From the NCBI GenBank assembly GCA_021802425.1, contig JAJZXJ010000001.1, positions 124,001 through 188,000 of the forward strand: 64,000 nt of DNA. The letters are read 5' to 3'. Made by a program: the position numbers and the translations under genes. The stretch comes from Acidulodesulfobacterium sp021802425 (GTDB lineage Bacteria > SZUA-79 > Acidulodesulfobacterales > Acidulodesulfobacteraceae). The notes beneath the pieces were generated by a model. The model ran no database searches. It had not been told where the DNA came from and saw nothing but the letters and a program-made list of their open reading frames with translations. Shown in pieces: positions 17,256 to 25,751 of the stretch; the first letter of the stretch is position 1; every line of letters starts with the position of its first letter.

Positions 17256-18149
17256 CTAATCGAAGATATAAAGCTCTTCCTTGAAGGAATATATTTCTTC
17301 TATTATGTTTCTTATGAAATCTATATCTATGCCGAGTATTTTGATGACCTCCCCGTTTAGCTTTTCAATATAAGGACTTCCAGAAAATCCTATGCCGAGC
17401 GATTTTGTTAAAAAATCGGCGAGATTTATTATTGCGGTTTCTATCTTAAATTCATCCGCCAATACTAAATTGTGATGATACTTTATCGGAAAATATATGG
17501 ACGGCGGCAGATGCCATTCTTTAATGAGGGCATAACCAAGATAATCGTGAGAGGTATTAAAATTTTTATATTCGATATCTATTAACGATATATTATTATG
17601 TTTGGCGGTTTCTATAATATTTTTAAAATCATTTTTAAATGTGGTCGCTATTATAACCTTTCCAATGTCGTGGAGAAGAGCCGCCGAAAATACCAAATCC
17701 TCGTCTATCATATACTTTTTCTTATTTCCGTTTGAAATAAGTCTCTTTTTATCTTTATTTAATGTTCTGGCGACATACTTGGCCGTGAAGGCGCAAAAAA
17801 GACTGTGCTCCCACAGCCCTTCCATCGATTCCTTCATTGCGGTAAATACCGATGTGGAAATTACTATGCTTTTTAAAACATTAGCGCCCAGCAAAACGAT
17901 GGCATGGTTTAAATTGTATATTCTTTGAGAAAATCCATAAAAAGGGGAATTGACTATTTTTAAGATTCGAGCCGAAAGGCTTAAATCCTTCGTCATCAAT
18001 TCTCCGATATATTTTACGGAAAAAGTGTCGTCATCCATCAAATCCGTAATTTTGCTAATAATCTTCGGTAATGTAGGAATATTATCGGTTTTTTGGATAG
18101 TTGACATTAATTCATCTAATCTATCGACATTTTTTCGCCCGTATTCCAT
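17256..18149 (-). CDS. HDOD-domain signalling protein
   Basis: A 297-residue protein consisting of an HDOD domain: NIPTLPKIISKITDLMDD, the loop SLSARILKIVNSPFYGF, and NLNHAIVLLGANVLKSIVIS. The HD-like ALLHDIGKVIIA is retained. HDOD proteins link environmental or cell-cycle signals to two-component and c-di-GMP networks; catalytic activity is usually absent. It starts 8 bases after a small HD-GYP-N-like protein and is followed by the GGDEF gene, suggesting one signalling operon. Confidence 0.9.
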   Translation of the reverse strand: MEYGRKNVDRLDELMSTIQKTDNIPTLPKIISKITDLMDDDTFSVKYIGELMTKDLSLSARILKIVNSPFYGFSQRIYNLNHAIVLLGANVLKSIVISTSVFTAMKESMEGLWEHSLFCAFTAKYVARTLNKDKKRLISNGNKKKYMIDEDLVFSAALLHDIGKVIIATTFKNDFKNIIETAKHNNISLIDIEYKNFNTSHDYLGYALIKEWHLPPSIYFPIKYHHNLVLADEFKIETAIINLADFLTKSLGIGFSGSPYIEKLNGEVIKILGIDIDFIRNIIEEIYSFKEELYIFD

Positions 18150-18157
18150 ATGTATAT

Positions 18158-18520
18158 TTAAAATGTTTGTTTTAGAATAACATCCTTTATGATTTCTTTG
18201 ATTTCATCCATTAATGTGTCGCCTTTAACCTTTTCGAATCTTTTTTCTAATAAAGCAACCGAGTTTTGCCGGAACTGCATCTCTTTTTTGATATAATCTT
18301 TATTTTGCGCAACGGTTTTATCGCTGTTTTCCCTGTTTTTTTCTATAAATACAAAGTTTTCCTCGATTTCTTCGGCGGCAAACTTTGTATTTTTAATCTT
18401 ATTTATAAATTTCTCATTTAAAACCGTTCCCTTTTTAAGTATTAACATGCCGTTGCCTGAGACAATATCTCTCCCTAAAACATCCCCGATTTTTAATTCG
18501 GAGGCTAAGACCTTTTCCAT
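18158..18520 (-). CDS. Small protein resembling the N-terminal domain of HD-GYP/HDOD regulators
   Basis: A 120-residue protein. The pattern ELKIGDVLGRDIVSGNGMLILKKGTVLNEKFI is very like the beta-rich segment that precedes many HD-GYP and HDOD domains (GDVLARDV...LLLxKGT). Here it stands alone, followed by a Lys/Glu-rich helix of about 60 residues. It is the first gene of the operon with HDOD and GGDEF and probably acts with the HDOD protein in trans; this is inference. Confidence 0.65.
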   Translation of the reverse strand: MEKVLASELKIGDVLGRDIVSGNGMLILKKGTVLNEKFINKIKNTKFAAEEIEENFVFIEKNRENSDKTVAQNKDYIKKEMQFRQNSVALLEKRFEKVKGDTLMDEIKEIIKDVILKQTF

Positions 18521-18601
18521 AGCAGCCCTTAAACTTTTTATTAAGGTTATTGCCCCGCAGCCGTTTCCGGACGGGATAAAATTAATTATAATTGATAATT
18601 G

Positions 18602-18629
18602 CTTGAATTAAGCAAGTTTTTATTATAAT
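18602..18629 (+). promoter_or_regulatory. Promoter candidate for the 18685-19963 gene pair
   Basis: TTGAAT followed after 15 bases by a perfect TATAAT. A 6-base stem TTGCTT/AAGCAA overlaps the -35 region and could be an operator. The spacing is a little short, so support is moderate. Confidence 0.4.
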
Positions 18630-18684
18630 ATATAACAAAGAAAAAGTTCAAATCATTTTTTGATAATCTTTGCAGACTTTTTGT

Positions 18685-19032
18685 ATGAAAAATTCTATCG
18701 ATTTAAAAATTAAAATTGCAAATAAAATTCTTATAATAAATAAATACATACTCCTTGCCCTCCTTGAAAAGAGAGAAAAAATTAGCGATATTTCGCAGTT
18801 ATTCGACAGAAAACTTTTTTTTACTAATATTTTTTCAAAGACGCCTGCCGTCTTTAACGATAGCAAAATGCCTATCCTGAAAAACAAACTTATCGAAATA
18901 ACGGAGCTTGAAAAGGTTATTTTAGATATTTTAATGGCAAGGAAGGAGGAAGCGGGCGAGAAAATTAAATTTTTTCAAAAGATTACCGTTGCAATTAAAG
19001 CATATAAATTGAACAATATAATAAAATCATAA
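18685..19032 (+). CDS. Small helical protein of unknown function before a PilZ gene
   Basis: A 115-residue protein, rich in Lys, Ile and Leu, almost entirely helical by composition, with no recognised domain. Size and helicity recall flagellar chaperones of the FliT type, but no diagnostic residues support that. It is 13 bases upstream of a PilZ-domain gene on the same strand and follows a promoter-like site. A TTG five codons upstream (18670) is an alternative start. Function unknown. Confidence 0.5.
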   Translation: MKNSIDLKIKIANKILIINKYILLALLEKREKISDISQLFDRKLFFTNIFSKTPAVFNDSKMPILKNKLIEITELEKVILDILMARKEEAGEKIKFFQKITVAIKAYKLNNIIKS

Positions 19033-19045
19033 AATAATAAAATAT

Positions 19046-19963
19046 ATGGATAATTTAGAAAACTATTTTTATAACAATCAGGAAATAGTTTTTCGAATAC
19101 CTCAAAAAACTTATAAAGGATTTGTCTCTAATATCGAAGAAGGTTATTTATATATTATTCTTTACGCATCCTTTACTTCAAGCCGGGTTTACGAGTTTAA
19201 CGAAGCGGATTACGATATTAATGCCGATATAAATTTAATTAATAGTTCTAAAGATAATACTTTAATATATCAGGACATCGATTCGGCATATTTATTTAAA
19301 CTTTTGGTTAACAGCGTGATCAAGAGCGCAGGCAATATTGCAGTAAAAGTTCAGATGCCTGAATTATTATCTAAAAGAGAAGGAAGAGAATTTTTAAGAA
19401 TATCGACGCACCTTCAATTTATTTATGAAGAAATACAGGTTAAAGAGTTTCTTGATATTAAAGATGAGTACATATCTAAACCCTCGTTTTCGACATCCGT
19501 TTACGGAATTTATAATTTAGCCGCTCCTAAAGTTTATCAGCTATCTGCCCTTGCGGAGGGCGAAGCACCGGTTAATCCCCGTCTTGAGAAGATTTTAATT
19601 GCCATAAACAGCAAATTAGATGTTATATTATCGCTGCTTAACCCTGAGGCATCTATTTTTGCCAATATCAAGGAAAAGAAGGTTTCTATCAGCGGGTCAG
19701 GAATTATGTTTAATGAGCCGCAAGACCGGCACGGTTCAAATGCGGAAGGTTTAAAACAGGGGAGCATTATTAAAATGACGATGTTATTTCCGGCCGTTCC
19801 CCAGTTTATGATAAAGGCTATAGCTCAGGCTGTGAAGGTTGAGAAAAATGACGGATATAATATCGCCTGCAAATTTATCGCAATAAATGAATCCGACAGG
19901 GACGAGATAATCAAATTTACATTAGACAAACAAAGGCAGCAGATTAAAACCCCCGCTTCTTGA
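19046..19963 (+). CDS. PilZ-domain protein with a helical insertion
   Basis: A 305-residue protein. PilZ hallmarks are split: the entry strand GREFLRIS occurs at about residue 114, and the second motif ISGSGIMF with the closing FIAINESDRDEIIKFTLDKQRQQ only after an insertion of about 70 residues. The insertion includes a long amphipathic helix (RLEKILIAINSKLDVILSLL). Long helices placed in PilZ folds are known from tetramer-forming, non-canonical PilZ proteins. It probably couples c-di-GMP or a partner to the neighbouring motility genes. Followed by a terminator. Confidence 0.75.
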   Translation: MDNLENYFYNNQEIVFRIPQKTYKGFVSNIEEGYLYIILYASFTSSRVYEFNEADYDINADINLINSSKDNTLIYQDIDSAYLFKLLVNSVIKSAGNIAVKVQMPELLSKREGREFLRISTHLQFIYEEIQVKEFLDIKDEYISKPSFSTSVYGIYNLAAPKVYQLSALAEGEAPVNPRLEKILIAINSKLDVILSLLNPEASIFANIKEKKVSISGSGIMFNEPQDRHGSNAEGLKQGSIIKMTMLFPAVPQFMIKAIAQAVKVEKNDGYNIACKFIAINESDRDEIIKFTLDKQRQQIKTPAS

Positions 19964-19973
19964 TTGAAGCAGG

Positions 19974-19994
19974 ATGCACCGCCCGTGCGTTTTT
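19974..19994 (+). terminator. Intrinsic terminator after the PilZ gene
   Basis: ATGCAC/GTGCGT stem (one G-T pair) around CGCCC, followed by TTTTT. A second small stem GCTTC/GAAGC lies just before it (19955-19970). Located between convergent genes. Confidence 0.65.
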
Positions 19995-20010
19995 CTTGAA
20001 AGGGAAAGGT

Positions 20011-20817
20011 TTACGATTTTGGGAGTTCATTATTCAAAAAGGTGGAGAGAACGACGATGTTAACCCTTCTATTAAGCGCCCTTCCTTGAGCCGTTTTATT
20101 CGTTGCCGCAGGCCTGTACTTTCCGTATCCGGCGGCTGAAAGCCTTGTCGGCGGGAAATGCACATTCTTAATAAAAAACCTTAAAACACTGACCGCCCTT
20201 GCCGTGGAAAGCATCCAGTTATCAGGATATTTAACCGTGTGAATAGGAGTCGAATCGGTATAGCCTTCTATGGCAATATTATTTTTTTCTTTCAATAATT
20301 CGGATGCGATATGCAATAGAAGAGGGTGAAATTCTTTTAGTATTCGTGCGCTGCCCGACTTAAAAAAGCTTGAACCTTTAAGGGATATAACCAATCCCCT
20401 CGTCGATTTATAAATCCTTAAGCTTGATTTGTAGGCGCTGTTGCTGGAAACAAAGGCTTTTATCTTTCCTTCTATACTATTAAAGACTTTAACCTCGTGT
20501 CTTTCCGCTTTAATTAATTTTTTGTTGGATTGCGAAACCTTAAAGGTGGAGGGGGCGACTCTGGTAACGATAAGTTTTGGCGTGGATGCTATATTGGGTT
20601 TCGATTTTGAAACGGTAATAAATTTATTTGCTCCAAAGGCCTGTTGAATAGATACGGCAAGCTCTTTAAGCCTGACATTGTTAACCTTCGATATGGCAAA
20701 CATTACTATGAAAAACGACAAAAGGGTGGTTAAAAAATCCCCGTAACTTATCATCCATCTTTCTTTGTTTGCGCCATCTTCCGGCTTTTTCTTTTTTCTT
20801 CTCAACTTACTTCCCAT
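20011..20817 (-). CDS. motB: Flagellar motor stator protein MotB
   Basis: A 268-residue protein. A basic N-terminus precedes one membrane helix with the proton-binding Asp27 in SYGDFLTTLLSFFIVMFA. A linker of about 100 residues leads to a C-terminal OmpA-like peptidoglycan-binding domain (IEGYTDSTPIHT, STARAVSVLRFFI, GYGKYRPAATN). MotB anchors the stator to the cell wall. It overlaps motA by 11 bases, and the order motA-motB is conserved. Confidence 0.96.
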   Translation of the reverse strand: MGSKLRRKKKKPEDGANKERWMISYGDFLTTLLSFFIVMFAISKVNNVRLKELAVSIQQAFGANKFITVSKSKPNIASTPKLIVTRVAPSTFKVSQSNKKLIKAERHEVKVFNSIEGKIKAFVSSNSAYKSSLRIYKSTRGLVISLKGSSFFKSGSARILKEFHPLLLHIASELLKEKNNIAIEGYTDSTPIHTVKYPDNWMLSTARAVSVLRFFIKNVHFPPTRLSAAGYGKYRPAATNKTAQGRALNRRVNIVVLSTFLNNELPKS

Positions 20818-21589
20818 GATTTCTTTCTTCGTACATCCTTTTTTGACTCTCGTTTAAAAACGATTTCAGCTTTTCTTCTATTAACCTTGGGTTTTCACCG
20901 TTTTGAATGGATTCTATACCCATTAGTATCAGTTCGTTTCTCAGAACTTTTGCTCTTAAATTAATCTTAAGCTTGCTCGATATGGGAAATAAAATTGTGT
21001 TAGCAAAAGCAAGACCGTAAAGGGTTGCGGTAAAAGCCACGGCGATGCCTGCTCCAAGCCTGTTGGGATTATTTAGATGCTGCATAACATGTATAAGTCC
21101 GAGGACGGCTCCGATTATACCAAGGGTTGGAGAATATCCCCCCGCCTGTTCGAAAATTTTTACGCTTTCATCTCCGACATCTTCTATATTAGACAGCTCG
21201 GTTTCCATAATTTCCGTTACGACATGCGGGTCTATTCCATCCACTACTAATGACAGCGCCTTTTTTATAAATAGGTCGGACGAGGCTTCTATATCCGATT
21301 CTAAGGCAAGCACGCCGTTTTTTCTTGCTTTTGCGGCATAATTGATTAATTCCGAAATAGTATTTTCATAATCGACTTTTTTAAAAAAAATTACTTCTTT
21401 AGCGGATATCATAGCCCGTTTTAAGTTTTCCATGGGATTTCCGGCGATTGTTGCGCCGGCGGTTCCCAATATGACTATGACAAAACCAATCGGATCTATC
21501 AGCTGCATTAAATTGGAACCCTGCAGGAAATTCCCGAATATTATGCCGCCAACCCCAAGAATAAAGCCTATGATAGATGCTAAATCCAT
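20807..21589 (-). CDS. motA: Flagellar motor stator protein MotA
   Basis: A 260-residue membrane protein with four hydrophobic segments (about 3-25, 30-50, 150-172, 180-202). The cytoplasmic loop carries charged residues, and the conserved Pro lies in the third segment (SPTLGIIGAVLGLIHVMQ). MotA and MotB form the stator that turns ion flow into rotation. It starts within a promoter-bearing intergenic stretch and is followed by motB in an overlapping arrangement. Confidence 0.96.
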   Translation of the reverse strand: MDLASIIGFILGVGGIIFGNFLQGSNLMQLIDPIGFVIVILGTAGATIAGNPMENLKRAMISAKEVIFFKKVDYENTISELINYAAKARKNGVLALESDIEASSDLFIKKALSLVVDGIDPHVVTEIMETELSNIEDVGDESVKIFEQAGGYSPTLGIIGAVLGLIHVMQHLNNPNRLGAGIAVAFTATLYGLAFANTILFPISSKLKINLRAKVLRNELILMGIESIQNGENPRLIEEKLKSFLNESQKRMYEERNHGK

Positions 21590-21628
21590 ACTTTATACTT
21601 ATTTATGTTTTTTTTGAAATATTTTTTT

Positions 21629-21637
21629 ATTATAACA
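21629..21637 (-). promoter_or_regulatory. Extended -10 promoter for motAB
   Basis: Minus-strand TGTTATAAT is a perfect extended -10 element about 40 bases before the motA start. No good -35 is visible, which is acceptable for extended -10 promoters. Confidence 0.5.
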
Positions 21638-21771
21638 CAAGATTTAAATAATTATTATCCCTTTTTATATTTTTTATGTGATGAATTGTATATAATTAAC
21701 GCAATTATATACTAATTATTCTTTAAAATCATTTATTTTATTCATTAAATATGGAACTAATAATTTGATTA

Positions 21772-21780
21772 TGATATAAT
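21772..21780 (+). promoter_or_regulatory. Extended -10 promoter for flgJ-fliI
   Basis: TGATATAAT matches TGnTATAAT and lies 42 bases before the FlgJ-fusion start. The rest of the 230-base gap back to motA is very AT-rich, with no other signal noticed. Confidence 0.5.
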
Positions 21781-21822
21781 TTCACTGTATTAAATTAGAT
21801 TAATATCAAACGAAAAAAGTTT

Positions 21823-22722
21823 ATGAATAATTTTAAAGCCGTTACGGATGCCGTTAATTCCAATAATGCCGCCCCCGATAAGGCGGCGCGGCAAAAAGAT
21901 AAGATAACGCCTTCGGATTTAAATAAAATCAAACTTGTAGCCACAAAATTCGAAGCGCTATTTTTGGATATGATTTTTAATTCCATGGCTAAAGAGGTTG
22001 ATAAAGGTTCTTTTATAAGCCGCGGGGAAGGGTATAAAATATTCAACTCGCTTTTTTACGAAGCCATTGCAAATAACGAAACCTATGGAAATGGAATAGG
22101 CATAGCAAAAATGATAGTGGATTATTTTAAGGAGCATCCGTCTTTAATAAATAATATCGGGGCAAAAGGCATGACCCCCTCTTTAGATAAACTTTCCAAC
22201 ACAAACGATATATTTCAGGCATATAAGCTTTTATCCAAACCTTCCAGCGGCTTTAACCCGTCCCCCTTTCAAAATAAAACAGGTAATGCCGCCTATAATG
22301 GCAATAATTACCAAAATTACGGGGATGGATATGTTACCGTAAGCGAACTGGCAAAAAAAGCCTCGGAAATTTACGATGTCCCTTGCAATCTGATAAAAGC
22401 CGTTATAAAAACGGAATCGGATTTTAATCCTTATGCTGTTTCGAATAAAGGCGCAATAGGACTTATGCAGCTTATGCCGGGGACGGCGCAGGACCTTGGA
22501 GTTGACCCGTATAACCCTGCTTACAATGTTTTGGGCGGAACATTATACTTAAAAAAGCTATTAAACCTTTATAACGGAAATGTCGGGTTTGCCCTTGCCG
22601 CTTATAACGCGGGGATTGAAAATGTCAACAAATATAACGGGATACCGCCGTTCGAAGAAACCAAAAATTATGTTAAAACCGTTTTAAGTTATTACGACGA
22701 TTATAATAACTCCAAATCATAA
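21823..22722 (+). CDS. flgJ: FlgJ-type rod-binding protein fused to an SLT lytic transglycosylase domain
   Basis: A 299-residue protein with two parts. Residues ~38-105 form the FlgJ rod-binding domain (ATKFEALFLDMIFNSM and YEAIANNETYGNGIGIAKMI). Residues ~165-290 form a soluble-lytic-transglycosylase domain with catalytic Glu198 in KTESDFNP, GAIGLMQLMPGTA and AAYNAGIENV. Enterobacterial FlgJ carries instead a GH73 glucosaminidase domain, so here an unrelated wall hydrolase is attached to the rod cap. It should open the peptidoglycan for the rod. It lies 9 bases before fliI. Confidence 0.92.
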   Translation: MNNFKAVTDAVNSNNAAPDKAARQKDKITPSDLNKIKLVATKFEALFLDMIFNSMAKEVDKGSFISRGEGYKIFNSLFYEAIANNETYGNGIGIAKMIVDYFKEHPSLINNIGAKGMTPSLDKLSNTNDIFQAYKLLSKPSSGFNPSPFQNKTGNAAYNGNNYQNYGDGYVTVSELAKKASEIYDVPCNLIKAVIKTESDFNPYAVSNKGAIGLMQLMPGTAQDLGVDPYNPAYNVLGGTLYLKKLLNLYNGNVGFALAAYNAGIENVNKYNGIPPFEETKNYVKTVLSYYDDYNNSKS

Positions 22723-22731
22723 TGGCGGCGT

Positions 22732-24054
22732 ATGGGTAAAATTATTAATTTAAAAGAATATAGCGGCCTTCTTAAAAGCGTTGACAGGTTTATTATTAAG
22801 GGCAAATTAACAAAGGCCGTAGGACTTATTCTCGAAGCCAAACACCCCGCTCTTTCCATAGGGAAGATTTGTAAAATTCAAAGTAAAAATCAGGCTAAAA
22901 GAGAATGCGTTCTGGCGGAGGTTATAGGTTTTAATAACGATAAGGCTATACTCATGCCGTACGGGGATATTAGCGGAATAAATTTAGAAAGCGAAGTGAT
23001 TCTGCTTGACGAAGAAGAGAAATTTCCTGCAGGGCAGGAACTTAAGGGCAGGATTTTGGATCCGTTTGGCAACCCTTTAGATGATAAGGGTAAAATAACC
23101 TGCGGGGACTTTGCTAAAATATTCAACGACCCGCCGCCGCCGCTTTCAAGAAAAAGAATACAGGAGGTTATGGATGTGGGGGTGAGGGCGATAAATTCTT
23201 TCCTTACAATTTGCAAAGGGCAGAGGATTGGAATTTTTGCAGGCTCAGGCGTGGGCAAAAGCACTCTTCTTGGAATGATTACAAAAAATTCAAACGCGGA
23301 TATTAATGTCGTCGCTTTAATCGGCGAAAGAGGGAGAGAGGTCAAAGAGTTTGTCGAAAAAAACCTTGGAGAAGAGGGATTAAAAAAATCGGTTGTTATC
23401 GTTGCGACATCCGATAAATCTCCCCTGATAAGATTACGGGGAGCGTTTGCCGCTACGGCAATTGCCGAATATTTTAGGGATGAAGGATTAGATGTTTTAT
23501 TTTTAATGGATTCGATAACAAGGTTTGCAATGGCTTCACGGGAAGTAGGCTTGTCCGCCGGCGAACCGCCGACGGTCAGGGGCTATACCCCGTCGGTTTT
23601 TGCTGTTTTGCCGAAGCTTCTCGAACGGGCGGCTAATTCCGATACGGGCAGTATTACAGGCATTTATACGGTTTTAGTGGAAGGCGACGATATGAACGAA
23701 CCTATTTCCGACACGGCGAGGTCGATATTGGACGGACACATAGTGCTTTCGAGGAAAATTGCGGAAAACGGCATTTTTCCCGCAATAGATATACTTAACA
23801 GCATATCCAGAGTGATGCCCGATGTAATTTCGGAAAGCCATTTGCTTAAGACGAGAGAAGTATTAAAAGTAGTGTCGGAATACAGGGTAAATGAGGACCT
23901 TATTAATATCGGCGCTTACTCGAAGGGTACGAACGAGAAAATAGATTTTGCAATCGACCATATGGAAAATATAGAAAATTATATAAGGCAGACGCCGGAT
24001 GAAACATATTCTTTCGAGGAAAGTTTAGAAGGGCTTAATACCCTGTTAAATTAA
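22732..24054 (+). CDS. fliI: Flagellum-specific export ATPase FliI
   Basis: A 440-residue ATPase of the F1-beta/FliI family. The Walker A motif AGSGVGKST lies near residue 167, followed by VALIGERGREVKEFVEKNLGEEGL and the Walker B region LDVLFLMDSITRFAMASREVGL. The segment AGEPPTVRGYTPSVFA separates FliI from ATP synthase subunits. It energises unfolding and delivery of export substrates. fliH and fliJ are not next to it, which is unusual. Confidence 0.95.
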   Translation: MGKIINLKEYSGLLKSVDRFIIKGKLTKAVGLILEAKHPALSIGKICKIQSKNQAKRECVLAEVIGFNNDKAILMPYGDISGINLESEVILLDEEEKFPAGQELKGRILDPFGNPLDDKGKITCGDFAKIFNDPPPPLSRKRIQEVMDVGVRAINSFLTICKGQRIGIFAGSGVGKSTLLGMITKNSNADINVVALIGERGREVKEFVEKNLGEEGLKKSVVIVATSDKSPLIRLRGAFAATAIAEYFRDEGLDVLFLMDSITRFAMASREVGLSAGEPPTVRGYTPSVFAVLPKLLERAANSDTGSITGIYTVLVEGDDMNEPISDTARSILDGHIVLSRKIAENGIFPAIDILNSISRVMPDVISESHLLKTREVLKVVSEYRVNEDLINIGAYSKGTNEKIDFAIDHMENIENYIRQTPDETYSFEESLEGLNTLLN

Positions 24055-24083
24055 CAAAAACGGACAAAACAGGATTTTTATTT

Positions 24084-25163
24084 ATGAATAATACTTTAAT
24101 GAATAATACTTTAACGGCGGCTTCTTATCCAAGCTCAAGAATAAACAAAGAACAGGCCGTCAATCTTTTCAGGAAGAAAAATATTCTCGAACTTGGAAGG
24201 ATGGCCAATGAAATAAGAAAAGAGAAACATCCGCGAAACATAGTTACTTTTATTATCGACAGGAATATCAACTATACCAATATCTGTACATCCAAGTGTA
24301 AATTTTGCGCTTTCTATAAAGAGCCGCAGGATAAGGACGCTTATGTTTTAAACGATAACGATATTTTTAAAAAAATTAGAGAAACGGTGGATTTAGGCGG
24401 GACTCAAATTTTACTGCAGGGAGGATTAAATCCGGATATCGGTTTTGATTATTATTTAAATCTTTTATCCGCAATTAAGGAAAAATTTAATATTCACATA
24501 CATGCCTTTTCTCCGCCCGAAATTTTTTACTTAGCGGATGCAAATAATATCACCGTCAAGGAAACGATTCTTCTTTTAAAAGATGCGGGACTGGGTTCCA
24601 TTCCCGGCGGCGGCGGCGAAATATTAGTCGATAGAGTGAGAAAGAAAATAAGCCCGAATAAAATAGGCGCAGGCAAATGGCTTAAAGTGATGGAAGAAGC
24701 TCACAGCGCAGGTTTGCATTCATCTGCCACAATGATGTTCGGAACCATAGAAACGGATGAAGAGATTATAGAGCATCTCTTTAAACTTCGCAATCTTCAG
24801 GATAAAACAGGCGGCTTCAGGGCATTCATCCCGTGGAGTTTTCAAAGCAAGCATACAAAATTAAACCCAAAAGGCGTATATGGGCACTATTATCTTAAAG
24901 TACTGGCAATTTCCAGGATAGTCCTCGATAATTTTGACAACATTCAGTCCTCATGGGTCACGCAGGGACTAAAAATGGGCCAGGCTGCGTTAAGTTTCGG
25001 CGCAAACGATATGGGTTCGACAATGATAGAGGAAAATGTCGTTAAAGCGGCAGGAACTCAAAATGTCATGGCTGACGAAAAAATTATGGTAAAGCTTATT
25101 AAAGATGCAGGATTTATTCCCGCTCAGAGATTTAATAGTTATGATATAGTAAAATTTTATTAA
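24084..25163 (+). CDS. mqnC: Cyclic dehypoxanthinylfutalosine synthase MqnC (radical SAM)
   Basis: A 359-residue radical SAM enzyme. The cluster motif is Cys68-x3-Cys72-x2-Cys75 (CTSKCKFC), preceded by RNIVTFIIDRNINYTNI. The family markers GGTQILLQGGLNPD, HIHAFSPPEI, GLGSIPGGGGEILVDRVR and RAFIPWSFQS match MqnC rather than CofH or MqnE. MqnC cyclises dehypoxanthine futalosine on the futalosine route to menaquinone, so the organism probably respires with menaquinone. The first 15 bases of the gene are tandemly duplicated, giving two possible ATG starts. Confidence 0.9.
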   Translation: MNNTLMNNTLTAASYPSSRINKEQAVNLFRKKNILELGRMANEIRKEKHPRNIVTFIIDRNINYTNICTSKCKFCAFYKEPQDKDAYVLNDNDIFKKIRETVDLGGTQILLQGGLNPDIGFDYYLNLLSAIKEKFNIHIHAFSPPEIFYLADANNITVKETILLLKDAGLGSIPGGGGEILVDRVRKKISPNKIGAGKWLKVMEEAHSAGLHSSATMMFGTIETDEEIIEHLFKLRNLQDKTGGFRAFIPWSFQSKHTKLNPKGVYGHYYLKVLAISRIVLDNFDNIQSSWVTQGLKMGQAALSFGANDMGSTMIEENVVKAAGTQNVMADEKIMVKLIKDAGFIPAQRFNSYDIVKFY

Positions 25164-25202
25164 ATTATATTACTTATTATTGAATAATTTTATAAAAAAG
25201 TA

Positions 25203-25211
25203 TGTTATAAT
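25203..25211 (+). promoter_or_regulatory. Extended -10 promoter for dksA
   Basis: TGTTATAAT, identical to the motA element, lies about 80 bases before the dksA start in the AT-rich gap after mqnC. Confidence 0.45.
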
Positions 25212-25292
25212 AAATACTTTAATCCATTATTTAAGTTAACTTAAAATTAAACAATTTATTCAATATCCTCAAAAGAAAAGGAGTTGTTGCCT

Positions 25293-25658
25293 TTGAATGA
25301 AGAGAAACTGTTATATTTTAAAAACATCCTTAGCAAAAAATTAGAGATGCTCCTTGACGAAGCCCTTAAGACCGTGGGTACCATGTCAAAAGAAGATGAT
25401 AATTTTCCGGATCCGACCGATAGGGCAACTTTAGAATCCGATAGAAATTTTGAACTTCGCATCAGGGACAGGGAAAGGAAACTTATATCAAAAATAAAAG
25501 AGGCATTAGAAAGAATAGAAAACGGAACTTACGGCATTTGCACGGAATGCGGGGAAGAAATATCGGAAAAAAGATTAGGATCGCGGCCCGAAACCACAAT
25601 GTGTATTACATGTAAGACAAAAGAAGAAGAACTTGAAAAAAAATCCAATATTTCATAA
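25293..25658 (+). CDS. dksA: DksA/TraR-family zinc-finger transcription factor
   Basis: About 121 residues. A coiled-coil hairpin carries the tip motif DPTDRA (DxxDxA), followed by a four-cysteine zinc finger CTECGEEI...CITCK. DksA binds the RNA polymerase secondary channel and works with ppGpp in the stringent response. The start is chosen as TTG at 25293: the ribosome site AAAGGAG (25277-25283) abuts an earlier in-frame TTG pair, too close for initiation, but is nine bases from this one. Confidence 0.9.
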   Translation: MNEEKLLYFKNILSKKLEMLLDEALKTVGTMSKEDDNFPDPTDRATLESDRNFELRIRDRERKLISKIKEALERIENGTYGICTECGEEISEKRLGSRPETTMCITCKTKEEELEKKSNIS

Positions 25659-25661
25659 ATG

Positions 25662-25714
25662 TTGAAGCGGGCTGCCCTTTCAACAGAGTTACAAAGTACG
25701 GCAGTCCGTTTCAA
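25662..25714 (+). repeat. Long imperfect hairpin between dksA and glgA
   Basis: Arms TTGAAGCGGGCTGCC and GGCAGTCCGTTTCAA pair over 15 positions if three G-U pairs are allowed, around a 23-base loop. There is no T-run. Either an RNA structure after dksA or a degenerate REP-like element. Confidence 0.55.
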
Positions 25715-25751
25715 TAAACCTTGCTAATTTCTTGAAAGGAGAGAATGATTT

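Noticed and set aside
24084..25163. Second CofH-type gene
   Set aside because: GGGGEILVDRVR, the LLQGGLNPD segment and FIPWSFQS are MqnC markers, so it is assigned to menaquinone synthesis.
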